Notes: generated from the letters alone by a model not told the origin. Counted from the stretch's first letter, positions 17,686 through 26,811 are shown. The stretch is DNA of 64,000 nt from Bacilli bacterium (GCA_900758495.1 CAAERO010000041.1:1-64000), one strand, 5' to 3'. Made by a program: numbers and translations.

Positions 17686-18906
17686 GTGCAAGAATTAATT
17701 GATTTTTTAGCTAAGAAGGAAGTCTTAATCATTTTTATCATTTTAATGATTGCTATTTTTTTATATATAATTTTATGGGTTATCTCCTTTATAAAGAAGA
17801 GAAGTGAGAAGAAAAAATTAAAAAACAACACTCAAGAATTGACAAAATTAGCAGAGCAAGTAAAAATTTTAGAAAAGAAACAAAGAGAAGTGCTACCACC
17901 TATTTTTAGAATAAAGGAAGAAAAGGTTGATTTTCCCAAAATTATTAAACGTGAAAAAAAACAAGTTTTGGAAAAAGAAAATCCTATTAAAATAGAACCA
18001 GCTAAAAAAGAAGAACCTAAAGTAGTAGTTAAAGAAACTTTTCTTTCTCCAGTAGCAGCTTTGCCTGTTGTAACTGAAGTAATAGAACCAAAAAAAGAAG
18101 AAAGTGCTATTACCAAAACAATTAATTTTAATAATTCTTTAGAAGAAGTAGAAATTCTAGATGTTCCACCTATTCCTGATTCAATAGTATATAAAGATGA
18201 AGTTTATACTAAAGAAGAAGCAAAAGAGGAGTTAAAGCGCCTTGAAAAAGAGTTGATTTCTCAAGATGAAAATAAGTGTAATATAACTCCTATTAATCAA
18301 ATATTAGAATCAAAAGAGGTTAAAGAAGTTACTAATGAGGAAGTGATTCCTGTTCTTGATGAAATGTTAGAAAAAAATCAAGAGAATATTACACTAACTA
18401 ACTTTGAACAAGATCAAGAAGAAAATGCTATTATTAGTTTAGATGAGTTACTTGAGCGAGGTAAGGTTATCACACAAGAAGAAATAGAAAAACATGAAGA
18501 TGATGGTAATGAACCAATAACTTTACAGGAATTAGAAGCTAAATGGAAAAAAGATAAAGAAATTGTTAGTATGAAATATCAAGAAGAATCTAAAGAGGAA
18601 GAAATTGAGTTATTAGATGTTACTCCTTATGAAGAACAGAACTTTATAAAAGAAGAACCAATACTTGAACCGATAATAGAAAGTATTAAAGTACCAACTA
18701 TGGATGAATTATTTGCTAAAGCAAAGAAACCATATAAACCAAGTCCTGTGATAAGTCCAATTTTTGGAATAGAGGAAGAAAATTTATCTAAAAATAATTC
18801 CTTGTCTCTAGAGAACACTGCTAATTATGATAAATTAGATGCAGAAATTAGAAAGACTAATGAGTTTTTATCTAAGTTGAGAGAATTACAGAAGAAATTA
18901 GATTAA
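17686..18906 (+). CDS. Membrane-anchored, acidic coiled-coil protein, uncharacterised
   Basis: The N-terminus has a hydrophobic helix (about residues 15-36) followed by Lys/Arg-rich residues (K-K-R-S-E-K-K-K), so the bulk is probably cytoplasmic. The remainder is Glu/Lys-rich, with predicted coiled-coil near residues 40-70 and at the C-terminus (L-R-E-L-Q-K-K-L). Short repeated acidic motifs (I-E-L-L-D-V-T-P and V-E-I-L-D-V-P-P) suggest disordered binding motifs. I chose the GTG at 17686 because AGAGGTG lies 6 bases upstream, although an in-frame GTG exists at 17677. It is divergent from the flippase operon. A cytoskeletal or division-adaptor role is conceivable but not supported by any family match. 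Confidence 0.65.
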   Translation: MQELIDFLAKKEVLIIFIILMIAIFLYIILWVISFIKKRSEKKKLKNNTQELTKLAEQVKILEKKQREVLPPIFRIKEEKVDFPKIIKREKKQVLEKENPIKIEPAKKEEPKVVVKETFLSPVAALPVVTEVIEPKKEESAITKTINFNNSLEEVEILDVPPIPDSIVYKDEVYTKEEAKEELKRLEKELISQDENKCNITPINQILESKEVKEVTNEEVIPVLDEMLEKNQENITLTNFEQDQEENAIISLDELLERGKVITQEEIEKHEDDGNEPITLQELEAKWKKDKEIVSMKYQEESKEEEIELLDVTPYEEQNFIKEEPILEPIIESIKVPTMDELFAKAKKPYKPSPVISPIFGIEEENLSKNNSLSLENTANYDKLDAEIRKTNEFLSKLRELQKKLD

Positions 18907-18914
18907 TAGTATGT

Positions 18915-18949
18915 ACTAGGATAAAATAATATTCTAGTATTTGTTTTAT
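18915..18949 (+). terminator. Probable terminator
   Basis: ACTAGGATA (18915-18923) pairs with TATTCTAGT (18930-18938) and an ATTTGTTTT tract follows. The T run is interrupted, so strength is uncertain. Confidence 0.5.
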
Positions 18950-18981
18950 TAGTTTAATATTAATAATAGAAGGTTAGGGAT

Positions 18982-20520
18982 ATGAAAAAGAAAATAGTTT
19001 TAATATTATTGGTGATAGTAGTTTTTTTAGTAACAAGTTTTATTGCTTTTACTTGTATAATTAATAAAAAATCACAAGATAAGAAACAAGAACTTACTAC
19101 TTTAAATGTTACAAAAGGATTAAATGTAAAATATAAAGCTAGTTCTAATACTATTAATGTGGATGATACTTTAGAGTTTACAGTAGAAGGAAAAGTTAGT
19201 AAAGGGCAAGCCATTGATTGGGAGATAGCATTAGAAGGTGATGGTGTTGCTAAGAAGGTAAATATTTCTTTAACTAAATTAGATAAAGATGGTGTTTTTA
19301 CTGAGGTAAGTAACTTATCTTCTTATCAAATGGATAATTATAAAAGTATTTACACAGGAAAACCAAGTGATATGATGAGTTTGTTTGAAGAAGAAGCAAC
19401 GCAAAGTTTTACTACTAAGTATAGATTAAAAATTAAATCTAATAAAGTTCATACTGCTGATGAGAAGTCAGCTAAATTTAAAGTTAATATTTATGGTATG
19501 GTAGTTGATAATAAAGGTGATATAGCAACATCATTTCTAGTTAATAAAGCTAATAGTGAAGATTTTGATTATAATAGTGCAACAGATGAACAAAAAAATC
19601 AAATGTGGACATTTTCTCATGGTGCAACTGAGCAGTTAGGAGCAACCACCGACTATCGTTATATTGGTAAAGATCCTAATAATTATGTTATTTTTAATAA
19701 TGAATTATGGCGAATTATTGGAGTATTTGATACAGATGATGGAACAGGTAAAATAACTAAACGTTTGAAAATTATTAATTTTAGTACTAAAGGCTTTGAT
19801 AACAACAAAGCTGGTTATTTTCGATTTAACCACTTTGGTTTATCCTTTTCCAATTATGGTAAAAATAATTGGTCGGATTCTCATCTTAATTATTTATTAA
19901 ATGATGGTCATACTGATGAGGCAATTGGAGGAAGTTTGTACTGGAATAGTGAAAGTGGTAAATGCTACTGTGGTAATACCCAAACAACTGCTTGCGACTT
20001 TACAAAGATTGGTTTGAATAATATTGCTAAGACTAAAATAGATAAAGTTAAGTGGTACTTAGGAGGAAGTAGTACTTATAATGATGTAAGTGCAGAAGTG
20101 TTTTATCAAAGAGAAAGAGGAACAACAGTCTATAATAGTGCAACAAGGGATACAAGTTGGGTTGGAAAAGTAGCATTAGTTTATCCATCTGATTATGGCT
20201 ATGCAACTAGTGGTAGTGATAAAACTAGTAGAAAAGATTGCTTAGTAAATGCTTTATATAATTGGTCTAAGGCAAATTTACGTGATTGTGATGATAATGA
20301 TTGGATTAGTAATTTTGGTTCAACTATCACTCCATCGGCAAAGACATGGCATGAAATGTTTCAAATATCTTATGGCAGTGTTGGTATAAGTTCTACTCTT
20401 GATAAATTTTCTAGGATTTATAGATTTCCTAGTGATGTTACTCCTAATGTTTATTTAAAACCAGATGTTAAAATAATATCAGGAGTAGGTGCTATAGATA
20501 ATCCATACATTTTAAAATGA
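18982..20520 (+). CDS. Secreted/anchored surface protein, paralogue of the proteins at 3 and 44218
   Basis: The 512-aa protein starts with K-K-K-I-V-L-I and a hydrophobic helix (about residues 4-26) that acts as signal or anchor. An Ig-like beta-rich region follows, then a domain shared with the 44218 protein: D-Y-R-Y-I-G, N-N-Y-V, E-L-W-R-I-I-G-V-F-D, G-G-S-L-Y-W-N, K-W-Y-L-G-G, E-R-G-T-T-V-Y, Y-P-S-D-Y-G-Y-A-T-S-G and a C-terminal V-T-P-N-V-Y-L-K. The Cys pairs C-Y-C-G and T-A-C-D are probably disulphides. Its segment equivalent to the variable block (20335-20445) has ordinary A content (about 31% by count), and Arg of the R-P-V motif is replaced by Thr. It is likely co-transcribed with the 20530 gene. 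It stops at TGA, evidence for the standard code. Confidence 0.75.
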   Translation: MKKKIVLILLVIVVFLVTSFIAFTCIINKKSQDKKQELTTLNVTKGLNVKYKASSNTINVDDTLEFTVEGKVSKGQAIDWEIALEGDGVAKKVNISLTKLDKDGVFTEVSNLSSYQMDNYKSIYTGKPSDMMSLFEEEATQSFTTKYRLKIKSNKVHTADEKSAKFKVNIYGMVVDNKGDIATSFLVNKANSEDFDYNSATDEQKNQMWTFSHGATEQLGATTDYRYIGKDPNNYVIFNNELWRIIGVFDTDDGTGKITKRLKIINFSTKGFDNNKAGYFRFNHFGLSFSNYGKNNWSDSHLNYLLNDGHTDEAIGGSLYWNSESGKCYCGNTQTTACDFTKIGLNNIAKTKIDKVKWYLGGSSTYNDVSAEVFYQRERGTTVYNSATRDTSWVGKVALVYPSDYGYATSGSDKTSRKDCLVNALYNWSKANLRDCDDNDWISNFGSTITPSAKTWHEMFQISYGSVGISSTLDKFSRIYRFPSDVTPNVYLKPDVKIISGVGAIDNPYILK

Positions 20521-20529
20521 GAGGTATAT

Positions 20530-21384
20530 ATGAAAAAGAAAATAATTTTAATAATTGTGATACTAATTTTTCTAGTGCTTGGTGTTGTTACTTATAATTT
20601 ATATACTTATAAAGTATCAACAGCTACTAAGGTTTCTTCTTTAAATAAACAAATAAAGAAGTTAAAGAATAATATAGATAAGTTAGAAAAGAATAATAAG
20701 TGTGATAATAACTGTGATAATAATTGCGATTCTTTAAAAAATATTATCAGTGATTTGGAAAAGAACGTTAGTGATAATGAGAAGTGCAATACTTGTAATG
20801 TTACAGTAAATAATGATAAAGGTCAATTAATTACTGAAGAACTTCCTGGTATGGATGTATTATATGTAACTGATGCTATTAAAAATGGTAATTACTATAC
20901 CTTAAAAGGGGTTATCTATACTGCTTATATATTAACTGATCAGGAAGTAAGGGATATGGCGAAAAATGGTACTTATACTATTAATGGTACTACTTATACT
21001 GTGAAACAAAACAAGAATGGTGAGTACGAGTTATATGAAAATGGAGAAAAGTATCCGCTCTACAAAATTGGTCATATTGATTCGATGGGTAACTATTATT
21101 ATTTAGAAATTCAAACTGAAGTAGGTAATGCTTGGAAAAAGACTAATATACACAAGGAAATTGTTATTTCTGCTAACACTCCTATTGATATTGGTTATGA
21201 CAAGGCTGACCACTATAAAATAGCTGATGATGTTTTTAAGAATTATAAATCACTTACTACTGTACCTGATACTACTAATCCACCTTTTTACTATGCTTTT
21301 AAATTTGAATTTAAAGATGGTAAGTGTGTAAAATTATATAATGAGATTACTGGTTTAACCCTTGATAATGGTTATCCCTATTAA
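20530..21384 (+). CDS. Membrane-anchored protein with Cys-rich coiled-coil stalk, uncharacterised
   Basis: The 284-aa protein has an N-terminal hydrophobic anchor (about residues 4-27). A coiled-coil stalk of Lys/Asn/Leu heptads (about 35-90) follows, carrying a cluster of Cys residues (K-C-D-N-N-C-D-N-N-C-D and C-N-T-C), then a C-terminal globular domain rich in Tyr, Thr and Gly. The stalk Cys could cross-link trimers or dimers outside the cell. It begins 9 bases after the surface protein at 18982, and the two N-termini are nearly the same (M-K-K-K-I), so they probably work at the same place. I do not recognise the C-terminal domain. Confidence 0.7.
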   Translation: MKKKIILIIVILIFLVLGVVTYNLYTYKVSTATKVSSLNKQIKKLKNNIDKLEKNNKCDNNCDNNCDSLKNIISDLEKNVSDNEKCNTCNVTVNNDKGQLITEELPGMDVLYVTDAIKNGNYYTLKGVIYTAYILTDQEVRDMAKNGTYTINGTTYTVKQNKNGEYELYENGEKYPLYKIGHIDSMGNYYYLEIQTEVGNAWKKTNIHKEIVISANTPIDIGYDKADHYKIADDVFKNYKSLTTVPDTTNPPFYYAFKFEFKDGKCVKLYNEITGLTLDNGYPY

Positions 21385-21393
21385 TTAAAATTT

Positions 21394-21417
21394 AGAGCTT
21401 GAATAAGTTCTTTTTTT
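21394..21417 (+). terminator. Terminator of the surface-protein operon
   Basis: AGAGCTT (21394-21400) pairs with AAGTTCT (21405-21411) with one G-T pair, followed by six T residues. Confidence 0.75.
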
Positions 21418-21446
21418 AGTTTATACTTTCTTAAGGAGGGAAAACT

Positions 21447-22763
21447 ATGAAGAATTTAACTATCTTACCAGCCGACCAATATTTAGTTATTAATAAAACA
21501 GTTCTTCATAGTGAAGACCGTAGACTTTTAACTATGCTTTATCAACCTATTATTGGTTATACAGCAGTTAGTTTGTATTTTACTTTAATAGATGATTTGG
21601 ATTCTTTAAAACAAATGAGTGAAGACTTAACACATCATCATTTAATGGCAACAATGCAGTTGAAATTAGAAGATATAATGATTGCTAGAGAAAAATTAGA
21701 AGCAGTTGGTCTTCTTAAGACCTATGTAAAATCTGGAAATGTTAATCATTATGTTTATTTACTATATTCACCAATTTCTGCCAACGAATTTTTTCACCAT
21801 CCAATATTAAATATTGTCTTATATAATAATATTGGTAAGAAAGAATACTTAAAAAGACAAGAGTTATTTCAAGTGCCAAAAGTAAGTTTGAGGGATTATC
21901 AAGATGTGAGTTTATCTTTTGATGAGGTTTTTAAAAGTAGTAATTTAAAACCATTTGAAGTTTTAGATACAATTGAAAAAAGAGAAGAAGCAAAGATTAG
22001 TTCTAAACAGGTGATTGATTTTAATTTATTAATAAGTTCTATTCCAAATTCAATGATATCTAATAAATGTTTTAGTGAGGAAGTGAAAAATTTAATCAAT
22101 TCTTTAGCATTAGTTTATAATTTTGATACTACTAACATGGCTTCTTTAGTACAATCGGCATTAAATGAAAAAGGCTTAGTTGATAAAATTCAATTAAGAA
22201 AAAGTTGTCGTAACTATTATCAATTTGAACATGCAGGAAGTCTTCCAACTTTAATTTATCAGAAACAACCAGAATTTTTAAGAAAACCAGAAGGGGATAA
22301 TTCTAATTGGGCGAAGATGGCTTATACGTTTGAAAATACTTCTCCTTATGATTATCTAAAAAGTAAACAAAAAGGGGCCGAACCAACAAAACGAGACTTA
22401 AAACTTATTGAAGATTTAATGCTTGAACTTAAACTATCATCAGGAGTTGTTAATGTTTTAATTTCTTATGCTTTAAAACTTAATAATCAAAAGTTAAACA
22501 GAAGCTATTTAGAAACTATTGCTGCTCAGTGGAAACGTCTTAATGTCGAAACAGTAGAAGAAGCAATGCGCCTTACTGAAAAAGAATATAAGAAGATGAA
22601 AAGAATTGCTATATCTACTAACACTAATAAGAATAATAAACAACTTCTAACAAATAAAAAGCAAAAAGAAATTCTACCAGACTGGTTTAATGAAGATTTA
22701 AAAACTAGTTCTTTAGATAGTAAAGAGCAAGAGGAAATGGATGAAATTTTATCGTCTATTTAG
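21447..22763 (+). CDS. dnaB: Replication initiation / helicase-loading protein, Bacillus DnaB type
   Basis: It resembles the Gram-positive DnaB/DnaD-family initiator that helps load the replicative helicase at origins; it is not the helicase itself. The N-terminal winged-helix part has the family-like L-L-T-M-L-Y-Q-P-I-I-G-Y-T-A-V-S-L-Y, and the second half has a DDBH2-type helical region (I-E-D-L-M-L-E-L-K-L-S-S-G-V-V-N-V-L-I-S-Y-A-L-K). At 438 aa it is close to the 470 of B. subtilis DnaB. The start has a TTAAGGAGGG site. Unlike Bacillus, no dnaI follows; instead a thymidine kinase gene lies 14 bases downstream, so the two are likely one operon. Confidence 0.85.
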   Translation: MKNLTILPADQYLVINKTVLHSEDRRLLTMLYQPIIGYTAVSLYFTLIDDLDSLKQMSEDLTHHHLMATMQLKLEDIMIAREKLEAVGLLKTYVKSGNVNHYVYLLYSPISANEFFHHPILNIVLYNNIGKKEYLKRQELFQVPKVSLRDYQDVSLSFDEVFKSSNLKPFEVLDTIEKREEAKISSKQVIDFNLLISSIPNSMISNKCFSEEVKNLINSLALVYNFDTTNMASLVQSALNEKGLVDKIQLRKSCRNYYQFEHAGSLPTLIYQKQPEFLRKPEGDNSNWAKMAYTFENTSPYDYLKSKQKGAEPTKRDLKLIEDLMLELKLSSGVVNVLISYALKLNNQKLNRSYLETIAAQWKRLNVETVEEAMRLTEKEYKKMKRIAISTNTNKNNKQLLTNKKQKEILPDWFNEDLKTSSLDSKEQEEMDEILSSI

Positions 22764-22777
22764 AAAGGAAGAAAGAA

Positions 22778-23383
22778 ATGGAAAAGTTATCATTTTATTA
22801 TAGTGCTATGAAAGGTGGTAAAACTACTAGAATTTTTCAACAAATTCATGATTTAGAAGAAATTGGACAATCGGTTTTACTTATTAAACCTAAGATTGAC
22901 ACTAAAGGGGAAGACTTTATAATAAATAGAAAAGGTGAGACAAGGAAAGTTGATATTTTACTTAAAAGAAATGAAAGACTTTTAGTAACTAACAAGATTG
23001 ATATTCTTTTTAGTTGTAATCATATTATTATAGACGAAGTTCAATTTTTAAGTAGTAAACAAATAGAAGACTTATGGAAAATTAATAAGAGAATGAATAT
23101 TCCTATTTCTTGTTATGGACTTAGAAATAACTTTCGTGGAGAATTATTTGAAGGTAGTGCAAAACTTATGGCATTAGCAGATGAAATTTCGGAATTAGAG
23201 ACTAATTCTATGTGTGTTTGTGGTTGTGGAGAAAAAGCAAAATTTAATGCACGAAAAGTTGATGGTGAGTTTACTAGAGAAGGTAATGAAGTAGAAATAG
23301 ATGGTGCTAATAAGAAGATTGAATATGCTCCGTTATGTGGTTCTTGTTATTATCAGAAAGTGTATGTTAAGAAAAGAAAATAA
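22778..23383 (+). CDS. tdk: Thymidine kinase
   Basis: It phosphorylates thymidine to dTMP in the salvage pathway (type II tetrameric enzyme). The N-terminus reads F-Y-Y-S-A-M-K-G-G-K-T-T (P-loop, residues about 6-17, like E. coli Tdk). It has I-I-I-D-E-V-Q-F (Walker B with the catalytic Glu), Y-G-L-R-N-N-F-R-G-E-L-F for the lasso loop, and two Cys pairs (C-V-C-G-C-G and C-G-S-C) for the structural zinc. At 201 aa it is of normal length. It is downstream of and coupled with the dnaB-like gene, a sensible pairing of DNA replication and dTTP supply. Confidence 0.95.
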   Translation: MEKLSFYYSAMKGGKTTRIFQQIHDLEEIGQSVLLIKPKIDTKGEDFIINRKGETRKVDILLKRNERLLVTNKIDILFSCNHIIIDEVQFLSSKQIEDLWKINKRMNIPISCYGLRNNFRGELFEGSAKLMALADEISELETNSMCVCGCGEKAKFNARKVDGEFTREGNEVEIDGANKKIEYAPLCGSCYYQKVYVKKRK

Positions 23384-23393
23384 ATAAAAGTTG

Positions 23394-23421
23394 TTACATT
23401 TCGGTTAATATGTGCTAAAAT
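23394..23421 (+). promoter_or_regulatory. Promoter of tRNA-Arg
   Basis: TTACAT (23394-23399), 16 bases, TAAAAT (23416-23421) with an upstream TG(N) extension. A hairpin AATTTCCT...AGGAAATT (23460-23484) lies between the promoter and the tRNA. Confidence 0.5.
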
Positions 23422-23490
23422 GTAATTGTGTATTTGAAGAAAAAAAATAAAAAGTTAAGAATTTCCTTTATTTACGAGGAAATTTATCAA

Positions 23491-23566
23491 TGTCCTGGTA
23501 GTTAAACGGATATAACAGAACTCTCCTAAAGTTCAGTTATGGGTTCGATTCCCGTCCGGGACACCA
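23491..23566 (+). tRNA. tRNA-Arg (anticodon CCT)
   Basis: The acceptor TGTCCTG pairs with CGGGACA. The anticodon stem GAACT/AGTTC carries the loop CTCCTAA, giving anticodon CCT, which reads AGG. The T-arm is ATGGG/CCCGT with TTCGATT. CCA is encoded at 23564-23566. Confidence 0.93.
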
Positions 23567-23604
23567 TAAATGTTATCATTCTTGCTAGACAAGAGTTTAT
23601 AAAT

Positions 23605-23638
23605 GATTCAGTTTGCTTTGAACTGTGTCTTTTTTTTA
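23605..23638 (+). terminator. Terminator after tRNA-Arg
   Basis: GATTCAGTT (23605-23613) pairs with AACTGTGTC (23621-23629) with one mismatch, and a run of eight or nine T residues follows. Confidence 0.8.
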
Positions 23639-23741
23639 TTCAAATAAATGGAAAATATGGTAAAATTAAATCATAATAGAGGGAGTTGGTGAATATAGAT
23701 ATAGAATTATATAAGAAAATATATTATAATTTGGAGGCAAA

Positions 23742-25739
23742 ATGAAAGGAAAACTAAGAAAAGTAATTCTTGTAATTACAATTATAATATCATTATTAAT
23801 TATTTATCCCTCAAATACTTATGCTACATCACTTTATAATTCAGTTACTCTAACTCCTAGTAAAAATGAAACTTATAGTTCTTATGATTATGTAATTGAT
23901 AAATATGATATTAATATAGTAGTTAATGAAAATAATACTTTTGATGTAACAGAAGTAATTGATACTTATTTTAATGTTCCAAAACATGGAATATTTAGAA
24001 CTATTCCATTAAAAAATACAATTAAAAGATTAGATGGTACGACTTCTACTAATCGAACACAAGTTAAAAATGTTACTGTAAATGCTTCTAATAGTGTCTC
24101 AAAAGAAGCTGGTAATTATAAAATAAAAATTGGCTCAGCTACTGAAACTTTGACAGGGCCTCAAGAATATGTCATTAAATATACTTATAACCTTGGTAAA
24201 GATCCAGTGAAATCTTATGATGAACTTTATTATAATATAATCGGTAATGAATGGGATACAGTGATTGGTAATATAACTTTTTCAATTACTATGCCAAAAG
24301 AATTTGACTCAAGTAAATTAGGTTTTTCTTCTGGTAGTGTAGGTTCTACTGATAATAGTAAAATAAATTATAATGTTAGTGGAAACACCATTACAGGAAG
24401 TTATAATGGTATTCTTTTAGAAAATGAGGCTTTAACTGTACGTTGTGAATTACCAGAAGGGTATTTTGTTGGGGCTGGCTTAGATATTAATTTACTTAAT
24501 TATATAGTCTATTTGCTTCCCATTATATTTTTAATAATATCAATATTATTATGGTATAGATTTGGCCGTGATGAACAAGTTATAGAAACGGTAGAGTTTT
24601 ATCCACCAGCTGGATTTAATAGTTTGGAAGTTGGCTTTTTGTATAAAGGTGAAGCTACAAATCAAGACGTTACTTCTTTATTAATCTATCTAGCTAATAA
24701 AGGTTATATAAAAATTGTAGAGACTGAAGAAAAATCATTATTTGCTAAATCTAAAGGTTTTAAAATTATCAAGCTAAAAGATTATGATGGCGATAATGTT
24801 AATGAAAAATTATTTTTAAATGGTTTATTTGCTAGAGGAAAACTAAATAATAGTTCATTATCTGAAAGTGGTGATTTACAAAACAAAACTGCAACCTTGG
24901 AAGTGACATCATCTGACTTATATGATAGATTTTATATAACTATGGCTAATATTTTACTAAATATTAATAATAAGGAAAATAAAAATAAAATCTTTGAAAA
25001 GTCTGCTTCAAAAAAGTCAAAATTTATTATTTTAATGATTATTACCACCTATTGCTTAATTACTATCCAACCAGTTTTAGAGTACGGAGAATCCAATTTA
25101 TTAATGGCTTTGCTTTTCCCAGGCATTGGTTTCACAGTTTTATTCAGAATGTTATTTGATTCTAAACTAATTAATTCTACGAGTAGTAAGTTTTCTGCTA
25201 TAATCTCAATATTATTTGTCATTGTATGGGGCTTAGGTTTTGCGGGGATTCCATGGTCAATGATGGTATTGCCAGCTTTGCAACAAGATTCAATTTATCT
25301 GATAGGATATATCATTGGAATTTTTTGTGCCTTAGGAATGACTATATGTTTAATTTATTTACCTAAAAGAACACCATATGGTAATGAGATATTAGGGAAA
25401 ATTAGAGGATTTAAAACTTTTCTAGAAACAGCAGAGAAGGACCAATTAGAAGCAATGGTTGCAAAGAATCCAACATATTTCTATAATATTCTACCTTATA
25501 CTTATGTTTTGGGAGTTTCGGATAAATGGATTAAGAAGTTTGAAGTTATTTCGATGCAAGCACCAAACTGGTATGATGGACCAGATACTTTTGATGTAGC
25601 TACTTTTGGAACTTTTATGAGTTCTACAATGAGTTCAGCAACAAATGCTATGTCATATGATTCTTCCAGTAGTTCATCTGATTCTGGTGGTGGTTCTGCT
25701 GGAGGTGGCTCAGGTGGAGGCGGTGGTGGTTCTTGGTAA
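23742..25739 (+). CDS. DUF2207-family membrane protein with Gly-rich C-terminus
   Basis: The 665-aa protein has a signal peptide (residues about 8-28, cut near Y-A-T-S). A large extracellular beta domain follows, with the DUF2207 start pattern D-Y-V-I-D-K-Y-D-I-N-I-V-V-N-E-N-N-T-F-D-V and F-R-T-I-P. A membrane helix lies near residues 248-270, then a cytoplasmic winged-helix-like segment, two to four more helices (about 425-545) and a second cytoplasmic domain. The tail is Ser-rich then Gly-rich and ends G-G-G-G-G-G-S-W, typical of the family. Function is unknown, though it is widespread in Bacillota and Actinobacteria and thought to be envelope-related. The ribosome site is TTGGAGG. The small zinc-ribbon gene follows at 46 bases. 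Confidence 0.88.
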   Translation: MKGKLRKVILVITIIISLLIIYPSNTYATSLYNSVTLTPSKNETYSSYDYVIDKYDINIVVNENNTFDVTEVIDTYFNVPKHGIFRTIPLKNTIKRLDGTTSTNRTQVKNVTVNASNSVSKEAGNYKIKIGSATETLTGPQEYVIKYTYNLGKDPVKSYDELYYNIIGNEWDTVIGNITFSITMPKEFDSSKLGFSSGSVGSTDNSKINYNVSGNTITGSYNGILLENEALTVRCELPEGYFVGAGLDINLLNYIVYLLPIIFLIISILLWYRFGRDEQVIETVEFYPPAGFNSLEVGFLYKGEATNQDVTSLLIYLANKGYIKIVETEEKSLFAKSKGFKIIKLKDYDGDNVNEKLFLNGLFARGKLNNSSLSESGDLQNKTATLEVTSSDLYDRFYITMANILLNINNKENKNKIFEKSASKKSKFIILMIITTYCLITIQPVLEYGESNLLMALLFPGIGFTVLFRMLFDSKLINSTSSKFSAIISILFVIVWGLGFAGIPWSMMVLPALQQDSIYLIGYIIGIFCALGMTICLIYLPKRTPYGNEILGKIRGFKTFLETAEKDQLEAMVAKNPTYFYNILPYTYVLGVSDKWIKKFEVISMQAPNWYDGPDTFDVATFGTFMSSTMSSATNAMSYDSSSSSSDSGGGSAGGGSGGGGGGSW

Positions 25740-25785
25740 TTAACCACTTTGACTTATCAGTTATGAAATTGAGAGGAGTAAATTA

Positions 25786-26421
25786 ATGGATAATATTAAA
25801 TGTCCTAATTGTGGACAAGAAAACCAAAATACAAATATTAGATGCATACATTGTGGCACAGAATTAAATCATATTGAATCAAATAGTAACTTTTTAAATG
25901 TCGATTATTCACAAGAAAATGAAAAAAACATTAATTCAAATATAAAAAAATTCAGTCATATAGCAACTGCTATTTTAGTAATTGTACTTATTCCATGGTT
26001 TATTATTGGAACAGCTTTTATCGTAATTAGTTCATGTGCGATAATAAGTGATAACAGTAAGGCTAAGGGTTATCTACAAACTGAAGGAAAACTTGTAGAT
26101 TATGTAGATTGTCAGTATGATGAGGATGGCAGTGAATTATGTACTGGTTTATATGAATATATTGTTGACGGTACTACATATAAAGGTTCACCTAATTTAT
26201 CAAGTAATCGTTCTGGTTTTAAGAAGAGTATCACAGTTAGATATAATACAAATAACCCTAGTGAATATGTTATGGATTCTGGATTCAATACTTTATTAAT
26301 TGTAGGAATAATAATTTTGGGTGTAACTTTGATAATATTTATTGCTGCTAAAATTGAACTTAAGAAAATACCAGAAAAACTTAATAAAACATTAAAAGAT
26401 AATCAGGTTATAAGTAACTAA
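25786..26421 (+). CDS. Zinc-ribbon membrane protein, DUF3592-like
   Basis: The 211-aa protein begins with a zinc ribbon, C-P-N-C-G-Q-E-N and C-I-H-C-G-T-E (four Cys, residues about 5-26). Two membrane helices (about 64-90 and 166-188) flank a small external beta domain with V-D-G-T-T-Y-K-G-S-P and V-R-Y-N-T-N-N-P-S-E-Y, a DUF3592-type pattern. The ribosome site is GAGAGGAG. It may be co-transcribed with the DUF2207 gene. Function is unknown; zinc-ribbon plus membrane proteins of this kind are common in gut Bacillota. Confidence 0.75.
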   Translation: MDNIKCPNCGQENQNTNIRCIHCGTELNHIESNSNFLNVDYSQENEKNINSNIKKFSHIATAILVIVLIPWFIIGTAFIVISSCAIISDNSKAKGYLQTEGKLVDYVDCQYDEDGSELCTGLYEYIVDGTTYKGSPNLSSNRSGFKKSITVRYNTNNPSEYVMDSGFNTLLIVGIIILGVTLIIFIAAKIELKKIPEKLNKTLKDNQVISN

Positions 26422-26487
26422 AATTATCTTTTTTCTTCTTTATAATAAAATTTGAAAATAAAAAGTGCAAAAAAATTTTAAAATCAC

Positions 26488-26516
26488 TTGCACCTCTTAA
26501 AAAATTATGCTATCAT
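26488..26516 (+). promoter_or_regulatory. Promoter of the tRNA pair
   Basis: TTGCAC (26488-26493), 17 bases, TATCAT (26511-26516). The segment AAATTATGCTATCATT is identical to that at 28262-28277. Confidence 0.75.
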
Positions 26517-26537
26517 TAAATAGCAATGGAAAGTTCT

Positions 26538-26614
26538 GGACCCTTAGCTCAGTTGGTTAGAGCATCCGGCTCATAACCGGGCGGTCGATGGTTCGAGTCC
26601 ATCAGGGTCCACCA
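26538..26614 (+). tRNA. tRNA with CAT anticodon, probably Ile2 (lysidine), else elongator Met
   Basis: Acceptor GGACCCT pairs with AGGGTCC, D-arm is AGCTCAGTTGGTTAGAGC, the anticodon loop is CTCATAA (anticodon CAT), the T-loop is TTCGAGT, and CCA is encoded. The body resembles tRNA-Ile2 of Bacillota (GGACC start, CGGCTCATAACCG). Initiator Met is excluded by the Watson-Crick first base pair. Identity between Ile2 and Met rests on similarity only. Confidence 0.9.
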
Positions 26615-26624
26615 TTTTTTATTC

Positions 26625-26708
26625 GCGGGTATGGCGGAATTGGCAGACGCGCTAGACTTAGGATCTAGTGTCATAGACGTGCAGGTTCAACTCCTGTTAC
26701 CCGCACCA
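26625..26708 (+). tRNA. tRNA-Leu (anticodon TAG)
   Basis: Acceptor GCGGGTA pairs with TACCCGC. The anticodon stem CTAGA/TCTAG carries the loop CTTAGGA, giving anticodon TAG. The long variable arm (class II) and encoded CCA fit Leu. It lies 10 bases after the previous tRNA on the same transcript. Confidence 0.95.
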
Positions 26709-26720
26709 TTGATGAATATT

Positions 26721-26751
26721 ACTCAATTCTAATTATAGAGTTGAGTTTTTT
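26721..26751 (+). terminator. Terminator of the tRNA pair
   Basis: ACTCAATTCT (26721-26730) pairs with AGAGTTGAGT (26737-26746) with one G-T pair, then T residues. Confidence 0.88.
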
Positions 26752-26811
26752 AATGTGATAATAGTATAATGATTTTATCAATATAAAATATATCATGAGG
26801 AGTTGAAAAAA

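Noticed and set aside
22786..22840. Degenerate P-loop in thymidine kinase
   Set aside because: S-A-M-K-G-G-K-T fits the E. coli-type S-A-M-N-A-G-K-S, so it is a normal variant.
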